Made by a program: the position numbers and the translations under genes. The notes beneath the pieces were generated by a model. It saw only the letters and a program-made list of their open reading frames with translations, was not told where the DNA came from and ran no database searches. Shown here in pieces: positions 53,966 to 63,539 of a DNA stretch of 64,000 nt. Source of the DNA: Closterium sp. Naga37s-1 (taxonomy: Eukaryota; Streptophyta; Zygnematophyceae; Desmidiales; Closteriaceae); contig CANJKZ010000723.1 of assembly GCA_947471745.1 (NCBI GenBank), positions 8,252,501-8,316,500 on the forward strand, written 5' to 3'. Positions within the stretch are counted from its first letter, which is position 1; each line of letters begins with the position of its first letter.

Positions 53966-55129
53966 CTACTGACTCCCAGCGTTTCCCTGCTGCTTGGTCT
54001 GTTTCTGCTGCTCAGCTTCCCCCTTTCCCTTAGCGTTTTCCGGGCATTCGCTCTTGCGGTGTCCCGGCCGATTACACGCGAAGCAGCGCCCTTTGAACGG
54101 TGCGGCAGCGGCATTCGCGGCGACGGCACGTATCGTGGCGCCCTCGTTCGTCCCACGAGACCAATGTCCCCAGTTGCTGCTACTGCCGTAGGACCCCGGT
54201 CTCGGTCGGCGGAAGAAGTCGAGCTTCTCCGCCATAGCGAGAATCTCCTGAAAATCGGTGACGCCGCGAAGCTGAATTTCTTGAGCGATGTCGTGCTTCA
54301 GGCCGCCGATGTAGCGGTCGATGCGCTCGCTCTCATGCATGTAGCCCACTTGCTCGCATAGCGCCAGAAACCCGCTGGTGTAGTCCTGGACTGAACCGAG
54401 TTGGCGCCAAGTGCGGAGCTTCTGTCGCGCCGCGATCGAAGCCGCAATTGGCTCAAATCGAGCGCGCAGACCTGCGCACCACGCGTCCCACGTGCGATAT
54501 TAGGGCACCTCCACGAAGTACGACGGCGCCCAGGGTCCGGTTTGTCCTTCCCGTGTCGGTAGAGTCGCGTAGTCATTCGGCTTCGTGACGATGACGCGCC
54601 ACCAGTCCATGGCGGGTCCTCGCAGCAGCGACACGGCGTAGCGAATTTTCGCCGAATCCTCCGAGACGTAGTTGGCGTCGAAAAACACGTTCATCGTGAA
54701 CAACCACGCCTGAACGGTAGGACCACCCTGTTGTCTCGGGTCAAAGCATGGCGGACGCTGCGGCTTCAGCGGCATCGGTGACGGCAGTCCCGAATCGTGG
54801 GTCGGTGCCAAAATCGTGACGCGAGGTTGACTTGGGGCCGCATTCGTCGCTCCGGGGTGTGTCGTGCCGTGGTCGTCGTCTCCGTCGGGGCGGACGACGC
54901 CATCACTGGCCGCGCTCGCGGGTTGCCCCACACTTCCGTGCTGTGATGTCTGTGGTGCGGGCTGAATCGGAGTGCCAGGTGCTTGGGATTGTGCCCTTGT
55001 GAGGTCGTTTTGCAGGGACGAGCGTTCTGCCGTCAGCGTCGCAATTTCCTCGGCGCTCTCGCGGATTTGTCGCAGCAGATCGTTCAAATGCTCCTGCGTG
55101 AGAGTCGTGACGTCGATGTGTTCGGCCAT
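53966..55129 (-). pseudogene. Gypsy gag
   Basis: The frame starts MAEHIDVTTLTQEHLNDLLR and carries a short coiled-coil-like N-terminus, a Pro/Gln-rich part, and the retrotransposon gag fold (QAWLFTMNVFFDANYV, MDWWRVI). A TAA near 54500 breaks it. The sequence resumes with WDAWCAGLRARFEP, LCEQVGYMHESERIDRYIGG and a normal CCHC zinc knuckle (CFACNRPGHRKSEC), then Lys/Gln-rich residues. Confidence 0.9.
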
Positions 55130-55720
55130 TTCGAATGACGTCGGCTCGTCTTAGAGCGTATTCCTACGGGGCCACCTCGTATCAAGAATGAAACTGGCTT
55201 TTGTTTACGGTATAAAACACCTTATATCAAGAATAGACCGAACTAGCGCACCAATGAAAATGCTCGCACACCCAGAAGTGAACGTGCTGATTTTCCGACG
55301 CACGGTTCTAGTTGACACGAAGTCGTCAGTCCAGTGAATGCGGCCGACAAACAGTCATGCGAAACTGCACACGGTGGCAGTCGTGCGCCGCGCGCGAACG
55401 TGCAAAGTGTGCAAACTTGTTCATGCTGGGTCGCAACATGCCACATCAGCTGTTGATGGAGTCGCACATGTGGGTTAACCGGCAACTTTTACTGATATGA
55501 GGTTTTGGCGAACTTGTCAATTTACAGGCAGGAGTACCATTCTTGATACGAGGTGGCCCCGTAGGAATACGCTCTTAGTCTAGGCGCAGTCGTGGCTGCA
55601 CGCGTTTACGAGAGAACGCGAGGACAGCGGCTCCTAGGTGCTAAGGTACGTAAGTCCCTTCGAGTGAAAAATCAAAAGTTGATTTCCTGGGGTGCGGAGA
55701 TGCGCGGTCCGAAAGAAAGG

Positions 55721-55733
55721 GGCTCTGATACCA
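55721..55733 (-). other. Primer-binding site of Gypsy element
   Basis: On minus TGGTATCAGAGCC exactly matches the plant initiator-Met tRNA complement, two bases from the LTR. Confidence 0.9.
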
Positions 55734-55735
55734 AG

Positions 55736-56063
55736 TGTTACGGGTGCAATGAATCGAAGTAGCGAGAATTGCACTAAGGTGTCAAACGAGTACAAAGATG
55801 TGAGCGAAGGCATGAGCGAACATTTATATGCGAAGCATGCAAACGGTAACGCGGTGCGTGCGAGCTAGCCAGTGCTATGCTGGCAGCGAGGCTCGGGCTA
55901 GTCCCGAAGCGTAGGCCGACACGGCCGGGCCAGCAGTGCGAGGTTTGGTGAAACAGTGCGCGCGAAGTCGGCGAAGTTCCGTTAGCAGTAACGGGCGAAC
56001 AACGGCTGTTGCTGTATGCGATGTAGTCGGGCTCCGTAAGGAATGCCGAGAAAATTCCTTACA
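55736..56063 (-). mobile_element. 5' LTR of Gypsy element (328 bp)
   Basis: Same termini as the left LTR; about six substitutions and one 4-bp indel separate them. Confidence 0.95.
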
Positions 56064-56068
56064 ATACG
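56064..56068. other. Target-site duplication ATACG, right copy (Gypsy)
   Basis: Matches 42614-42618. Confidence 0.9.
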
Positions 56069-56340
56069 ATAGAATGGCTGGGTTTGATATTTTCAAAAAC
56101 TTACTTTCAGTACACCCTGATCCGGAATTGCAAAGACAGTCTAGGCGGGATGAACCAACTGACGAGGTTTTGACGGGAAACAAGACGGAGACCAGTGCGT
56201 ACGGAGGGGGAGGAAGCACATGCTGCTGTGGAGATGGGGGAGATTTGTGAATGGGTCTGATTTTCAACGGAGTTCCCAAGAAGAGCAGCATCAGTCCATG
56301 CTCATGCCACCCTGATGCAGCCATGGAATCTGCCGTCAGG

Positions 56341-56643
56341 TTATCGCAGTCCTTCGTCGTTGTTAGAGCCGACATTCAGAGAACGGATGGGCTTATGAGT
56401 TGCCGGGCTATTTCGTCGAGGCGTCCCTAGCACGTTCACGTGACGCGTCGGGTCACTTGCAATTCCACATGTTAGATCTCCATACAAAGCCCGTGGAGCG
56501 TAGGGTTGTCCTTCACTTGATGGCGTTATTGTAGTTTCAGATTTCGTGAACCGAGCCGATATATTTTCGCCGGTCCTCTTAGGATTCGATCTGGTTACCA
56601 GCATGTTGCTGATTGCTTCGCGGTTAGCCAACGTGTACGACAT
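56341..56643 (-). CDS. Hypothetical protein, 100 aa
   Basis: The ATG at 56643 opens MSYTLANREAISNMLVTRSN, and the frame ends with TAA at 56341. Amino acid use is balanced, unlike the low-complexity frames around it, which is the only reason to list it. It might be one exon of a minus-strand gene whose neighbouring parts lie towards 56100 or beyond the Gypsy insertion. I recognise no family and see no decisive splice sites. It is divergent from the dymeclin gene, whose ATG is 410 bp away. Confidence 0.25.
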   Translation of the reverse strand: MSYTLANREAISNMLVTRSNPKRTGENISARFTKSETTITPSSEGQPYAPRALYGDLTCGIASDPTRHVNVLGTPRRNSPATHKPIRSLNVGSNNDEGLR

Positions 56644-57053
56644 AATTCGCCGATGCGACGCCTGACGGTGACATCCACGCACAGCGGGTCGAGGAAAGGC
56701 AGAGGTGCGCCGTCAGATTGCGGATCTGAGGCTCGCGCACCGTTTATCAACTCCCGCTTTCCACGCATACATTTTGGATGACGTTAAAACTGTGGTCTTC
56801 TCCTGTTCTAGCAGCTAGTTTTAGTCTTGCTAAACTCAGCTCATTCAAGACCTGTGATTCCGCCGGAGTCCGCTAACCCTCAGTGCTCGGCACAAGCAGG
56901 TTGAGCCGGCGTGACAACAACTGTGACTGTGACGGTAACTGTAACTGTAACTGTAGATAACGGGCGAGCTGTACCTAGGGTCTTTTTTTTTTTTCTCTGA
57001 ACCGCCAAAGCTCAAACCAGCCTGAGCATTCATCCATCCTCGTTATTGACACA
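56644..57053. other. Upstream region of the dymeclin gene
   Basis: Contains repeated GTGACTGTGACGGTAACTGT-like sequence at 56918-56955 and a T-run (56983-56995) close to the start codon. No promoter element is assigned. Confidence 0.4.
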
Positions 57054-60000
57054 ATGGGGGCGGCGGAGTCTGTGCCGGTGTTGGGGGGGCACGAAGAGCT
57101 TCTGGATCGCTTTGTGGGCCCCACATCCATCCCCGCGAACGACTTGTTCTGGGAGAAGCTGCTGTCGTTCGCGTACCCGTTGCCAAAGATGAAACCCGCA
57201 GACTTTGACGAGGCGACGAGAGAAGCGTGCACCACGCTAGGTGAGCGTCAGTGTCAGTGGCATTGTCAGCTTCAGTATCAGCGTGTTGTTTGTGTCAGTA
57301 GTCCGTGACACCAGGCAGTCGGTGCGCACTTAGGTTTTTGCTACCAGCTCACATGCACTCAGATTCTTTCTAAACAAATTTCACGTTCACATCGATCTGT
57401 CTGTTTTTGTGGTGTGTGAATCAGTGCCGACCGCTTCGTTGATAACCTCCCCCAACCCCCCATCCTCGCTGTCATGTACCCCCATCCCCTCTCTCCCCCC
57501 ACACCTCCCCCTTCTTCCCCACCCCTACCCTCCCTCCGCATTTGTGCGGTACCACCGTCGGACGTTCCACTTGGAAGCACTGTTGCTGCACGTAACTCGC
57601 CGTCTGCTCGAATTTTCAAGGGTTACTTCTCTGGCTACTTTTCCTCACACCTCCCATTCCCCCCCTCGCCACCTTCCCCGTCCCCATTACCCCCGCTTTT
57701 TCCCTCCCGGCCCCCCCACACCGCGCGCTCCCCCCAGCGCTGAACAACCGGCAGACGTACCATTTCGGCAAGCTGCTGCTGCACATGATGCGCAGCCTGC
57801 AGCAGGTGCCCGCCAGCCCCGCGGAGATGCCTCTGACGGCCATCAACACGGTTTACTTCACGCGCCTCTTCGTGAAGCACCTGGTGGAGTACTACGACAG
57901 CCGCGAGATCTGGGAGCATCTTGTCATCCACCTCTCGCCCGAGGAGGCGCGCGCGTTCGGCCGAGACGCAGGTGCGGGGGGAGGGAGGCGGGGGGCGGGA
58001 GGGAGGTGTTGGGGGAGGGGAAAAGGGAAGTGAGGGCTGGGGGCAGGAGGGAGGGGTGATGGTGGGTTGGAGAGGTCTGGAGTAATTCTTGCTGGAATGG
58101 GTGGTGTTGAGCGAGGGGAGGTGAGGGGAAGTGGGGGAAAGTGGGGGGTTGTGGGGGATCGTGGGGGATTGTGGGGGATTGTGCGGGCAACACATGTGGT
58201 GTTTCAGTCAGGCTCTTATTCTGCTTCCTTGCTTCTGTGCTTGTGCTATGGTGTGCCTGATGGGGATCGGGGGGGGGCTGTGTGATGCAAGATGGTGTGT
58301 GCATGTTTGTGCGTTATGGGGGCCTGGGGGTTGGGAGATGTAAGATTTTCTGTGTGCGTATGTGGTTGGTGGGGGGGAGAGGGGAGGGAAGGTGGGGGTG
58401 TGTGGTTGTGGCTCTGTGTGTCAGTGGTGTGTGTGTGGATGGGTCTGTCTGTGTGTCTCTGTCTGTTTATATGTGTGCGTGTACGGATGTGTGTGCATGT
58501 GTTTGTGTGTGGGTGTGTGTGATTGCAGGGCGGCATGACTTGCTAGTGGATACCGTGAGATCCCTCCTATCCTTCGTTGCACATCATGACGTAAGGTGAG
58601 TGAGCCATCAGTAACCACCAACTGTCCCAGTTCTCCCCCTCCCTCCCTCCCTCACTCACCCACTCACTCACTCACTCACTTACTCACTCATTCACCCACT
58701 CACTCATCCACCCCTGCAATTAGATCAATTTCACTCCAAGCGTGCTCCTCCTCTCCAACCCTCCCGACCACCTCCCCATTGCCCTCCCCTTCCGCTCCCA
58801 TCTGCAACGCCTCTGCCACTTCTCGAGTCCCCCTCCCCTCGTTTCCCCTTCCCCTCTCCTCCTCCCTCCTTTACGACCCCTCGCCCCTTGTTCCCATCGC
58901 CTCTTCCATCCAATCTCCCTTTTTTCCCTCAACCTCACAACCTCACCATCTTGAAACTTCTCATCCCTTTCCCTTTCCCCCTGCACCCACCAGCGCCACC
59001 AAGTACTTGCTGCATCTGGAGGCGGTGAACCTGCTCATTGTGATGATGTCCACTCAGCTGCACTCCTCGCCTGCTGTCGCCGTTTGAGGCGCCTCAACTT
59101 ACGTTCCCACTTCCCCCTCTCCTTTTCCTTCCCCCCTGCACCCACCAGCGCCACCAAGTACCTGCTGCATCTGGAGGCGGTGAACCTGCTCATTGTGATG
59201 ATGTCCACTCAGCTGCACGCCTCGCCTGCTGTCGCATTCAACACGGACGCTCACCTCTTTGTCGAGGCTGCCATGAACCAGGCACGTGGGGGGAAGGGAT
59301 GTGGGAAACAGGGGGGGGGTTGTGCACGGTGAAGGGGGTTGCAATTGTGGTTGTGTGTCGTGAGCGTAGGGCTGCACGCTTCGCCTCGCCTGCTGTCACC
59401 TTCAACCACGGACGCTCACCTCTTTGTCGAGGCAGCCATGAACCAGGCACGTGGAGGGAAGGGGTGTGGGGGGAAAGGGTGTGGAGGGAGAGGGTATGGG
59501 GTGAAGGGGTGTGGGGGTTGGGGGTTGTGCTTGGTGGTGGGAGTTGGAACCCTAAATGTGATGTTTCTGTGGTCCTGACGTGGCACAGAGCTGCATGCTT
59601 TGGCTGCTTCTTGAGTCAACTAAAGATTCGGCTTTCGTCATAGACGCACACCACTCTCTCTCCTAATCTCACCTGCTCCTGCCCTCACCAGCACGACCTG
59701 GCAGTGCCGTTTGTCTCGTGGCTGCTGCGCATGTGTTTAGTGCGCATGCCCGTCCCCCCCCCCCCCCCACACTTTCTTTCTGAGAATCGACTCAAAAATC
59801 TCAAATCTCCCCCATACCGACCCACCCCCACCAGCACGACCTGGCAGTGCCGTTTGTTTCGCGGCTGCTGCACATGTTTGTAGCACGCATGCCCGTCCCT
59901 CCCCGCGTGCCCTTCTACGTCGCTTCTCTCTCCACACGCCAAGGCGTCCTGCGCCGCGTGGGCTCTGCTGCAGTCGCCGTCTTCCTCCTCCCCTACTACA

Positions 60001-61174
60001 CCTACTCCTTCCTCGTCAGCTCCTCCTCCTCCTCTTCCTCCTCCTCTGCTGTGGCAAAGAGCCCGCTAGCAGACAACGCGTTGCTGCTGCTGCTCGCGCT
60101 GACTCACTACGGTCCGTCTGTGGGGAGCAGAGAGGCGTGGGAGGAGATGCAGAGGGAGGAGGCGGAGAAGCTGGGGCGGGCGGGGGTTACGGAGGGGGGG
60201 TTGAGGCAGGAGCAAGGGCAGGGGCAAGGGGAAGGCGGTGGGCAGGGGCAGGTGGGGAATGGGGGGGGTGTGGGGGCAGATGCTGTGCAGGTTCAGGTGC
60301 AAGGGTTAGCGGGAGATGCTAAGGCACTGGAGCAACGGTTGCAGGATGGGTTGAACCTGCAAGAGGCACGGATGGATGGGAAGGACGGGCAAGGGATGAC
60401 GCAAGGGCAGCAGCAGGATCAGGATCAGCAGCAGAGCCAGCAACAAGAGCAGCAGCAGCAGCAAGTGAGGAAAGCGCGGTGGAATCCTTACAAGTGGGCG
60501 ATCAACAGCGCGCGAGATGTAGACTGTAAGTGGGTGTTTCGCTCTTTTGGATTGTGGTTTACTTACACGCAATACTATTGGTATTTTGTATCACATGAGT
60601 AGAGCTGATTGCAAGTGCTGTTGCGTGTCAGCAGTCAGTCACCATCCCTACCTGTGCTCCCTATCCCACTGTCGTGCTCTCTTGCTCCATCCTGTTGCCA
60701 GTGGAGCCCGTTTTGAGTAACAGAGTCCAAGACATCAGCCGCTTTTTTTTAGTCAACTCAAAAGTCCTCTACCATCCCCTGTGCTCCCTATCCCACTCCC
60801 GTGCTCTCTTGCTCCATCCGTTTGCCAGTGGAGCCCATTTTGAGTGCAGCAGAAACAGAGACGTCAGCAGCAGTTTATGGCACACTCACCCCTGCCATTG
60901 CCTCCGCTCCCTCTCCCAGAGCCACAGCCACAGCCACAGCCACAGGTGCAGGTTCAGGTGCGGGTGTGGGCAATGGCAGTAGCAGTGGCACAGGGTCGTT
61001 TACAGGGTCTGGCAGGAGCGGTGTGATGGCTGCTGCTAGTGGTACTGGTCGAGCAGACTCCTATGGCACAGATGACGCAGTTCTTGCACAGGAGCAGCAG
61101 CAGCAGCAGCAGCAGCAGCCCTTGTTGGCGCAGGGGCAAGCACAAGTGCAGGGAGAACAAGCAGGGCAGGAAGG

Positions 61175-61235
<61 letters not shown>

Positions 61236-63443
61236 CAGGGGGGAGGGGAGGTGCAGGGGCTGGTGGGCGCGGGCAGTGAGGATGCGGTTCGGATTGCCTT
61301 CGCCTCGCTGCATGATGCGCTGGGATTGTGAGGCTTCCATACCCCGCCGCCAAACCTGCCAGGCCTTCTTCTTTTTCTTGCCTTGGGTGCTCTTGGTTCC
61401 ATCATTGCTGCTTTAATGTGCCGTGTTTTCAACTTTTGTCGCTGCTAATATATATTATCAGCTTTTCCCATCACTCTGTCCATCCAGAGTTCAGAAAGGA
61501 AAACGCTGACTGACTGACTGACGGGATTGTTTCTGTTCCGGGTGGTGTGTGTGTGCGTGGTGCAGGTGTTTGACTGACGACCGCGCCACTCTGCTGCTCT
61601 ACTCGCTCATTCATGGCAACTCAGCCTTCCTGGACTACTGCCTTGTTCGCTCAGATCTTGACACCCTGGTGAGCACAGGTAGTGAGGTGAGCACAGGTAG
61701 TGAGGTGAGCACAGGTAGTGAGGTGAGCACAGGTAGTGAGGTGAGCACAGGTAGTGAGGTGAGCACAGGTAGTGAGGTGAGCACAGGTAATGAGGTGAGC
61801 ACAGGTAGTGAGGTGAGCACAGGGAAGGTAGTTTGGTGGGAGGAGGTGGTTTGGTGAGGGGAGGTAATGTGGCCCAAATGTGAAGGTGAGATAGGAGGTG
61901 ATGTGGCCCAAATGTGAAGGTGTATCAATCATGTCCTTTCTAACTTCCCCTTTCCTGTCGCCCACACAGACATAGCCTTATCCCATCACTTCAGTCTCCC
62001 TCCGCACAACCCCCCTCCTCCCCAACCCCTCCTGCTTCCTCCCACTCTCCCCCACTGCACCCCACGCCCTACTCTTTCCACCACACCACCTTCCCTTCTC
62101 TCACCCCTCCTCTCGCCTCTGTTTCCCCGTGCCCTGTGTCCTCTTTGCCACGCGACCAGATCATGCCGCTACTGGAGATGCTGTACAACTCTGCTCCCCC
62201 CGTCCTGTTCCCCCTGTCCTGTTCCCCCTTCCTTCCCCCTACTCCCCCCTGCCACGCGACCAGATCATGCCGCTACTGGAGATGCTCTACAACGCCCCGC
62301 GGCGCACGTCCAACCAGATGTACATGCTGCTCATCATCCTCCTCATCCTCTCGCAAGACGCCTCTTTCAACGCCAATGTCCATAAGCTCGTACGTGCCCC
62401 CACACCACTGCTGCTGCACCTGCTGCTCCTGCTGCACCTGCTGCTCCTGCTGCACCCTCTGCTCGTGCTGCACCCTCTGCTCGTGCTGCACCCTCTGCTC
62501 GTGCTGCACCCTCTGCTCGTGCTGCACCCTCTGCTCCTGCTGCACCCGCTGCTCCTGCTGCACCTGCTGCTCCTGCTGCACCCTCTGCTCGTGCTGCACC
62601 CTCTGCTCCTGCTGCACCCTCTGCTCCTGCTGCACCCTCTGCCGCTGCTGCACCCTCTGCTCCTGCTGCACCCTCTGCCGCTGCTGCACCCGCTGCTGCT
62701 GCTGCCACCGACGCTGGCGCTGCTGATGCTGATAAGGGAGCTGTTGCCATGTTTCCCTATGCTCTCCAGAAGTCAGGAACCGGGCACTTGCTGCATTTCC
62801 TCTGTCCCCGAACCCCTCTCTCCCATTCCAATCCATTCGCTGGCATCCTTCCCCTCCTCCCTCTGTCTCCCCTTTACCTCTCACTTCCTGCCACAACACA
62901 ACCGTGTGAGACACTGTGCTGCTCTCGTCAAAATCCCCATCTTCCTCATGCATCCCACCTACTCCCCAACTCTGTAACACCTTGCAGATCCTCTCCTCCG
63001 TGCCATGGTACCAGGAGCGACTTCTGAGGCACCTCAAAAAACCACTTCCCCCCGCCCATCCCACTCCCCAACCCTGTAACACCTTGCAGATCCTCTCCTC
63101 CGTGCCATGGCACCAGGAGCGCCTGCTCTCCCGCATCTCCCCTTAACCTTGCGCTTAGATTGAGTCATGTAGCCACCCCTCCCATGCATCCCCCCGTGTT
63201 CATCATCCCCATGCCGTCATGCCGTGTGTGTATGCAGATCCTGTCCTCTGTGCCGTGGTACCAGGAGCGCCTGCTTTTGAGACGTCTGAAAAGTCTGAAA
63301 TTCTCATCTCCCCTGCGCATCCCAATCCCCAACCCTGTAACGCCGTGCAGATCCTGTCCTCTGTGCCGTGGTACCAGGAGCGCCTGCTCTCCCGCATCTC
63401 CAATTTGAGGCGCCGCTAAAACCCATGCTCGTTATCCCCGTGC

Positions 63444-63539
<96 letters not shown>

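Larger units (their letters stand above)
42619..56063 (-). mobile_element. Ty3/Gypsy chromovirus, minus strand, interrupted by Copia D
   Basis: Two LTRs (332 and 328 bp, TG...CA ends), a 5-bp target duplication ATACG, a primer-binding site and a polypurine tract define the element. Removing Copia D (45208-52698) and one TGTAA leaves about 5.95 kb. Order on minus is gag, protease, reverse transcriptase, RNase H, integrase and chromodomain, as in chromoviruses. The LTRs differ at about six bases plus a 4-bp indel. Gag and pol carry stops, so it could not move by itself even without the Copia insert. Confidence 0.95.
62935..63420 (+). repeat. Four broken copies of dymeclin exon 9 upstream of the used exon
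   Basis: Copies of acceptor plus [13 protein letters not shown] begin at 62988, 63090, 63238 and 63351; the used exon begins at 63543. Three of the four are cut by P palindromes, each at a different codon: 63021-63040, 63273-63293 and 63402-63421. The second runs to CGCATCTCCCC and stops at TAA without a palindrome. Confidence 0.95.

Noticed and set aside
56072..56250. Plus-strand 59-codon frame starting beside the Gypsy target duplication (MAGFDIFKNLLS)
   Set aside because: Short, ends in Gly/Cys repeats, overlaps other frames on minus, and nothing supports expression.
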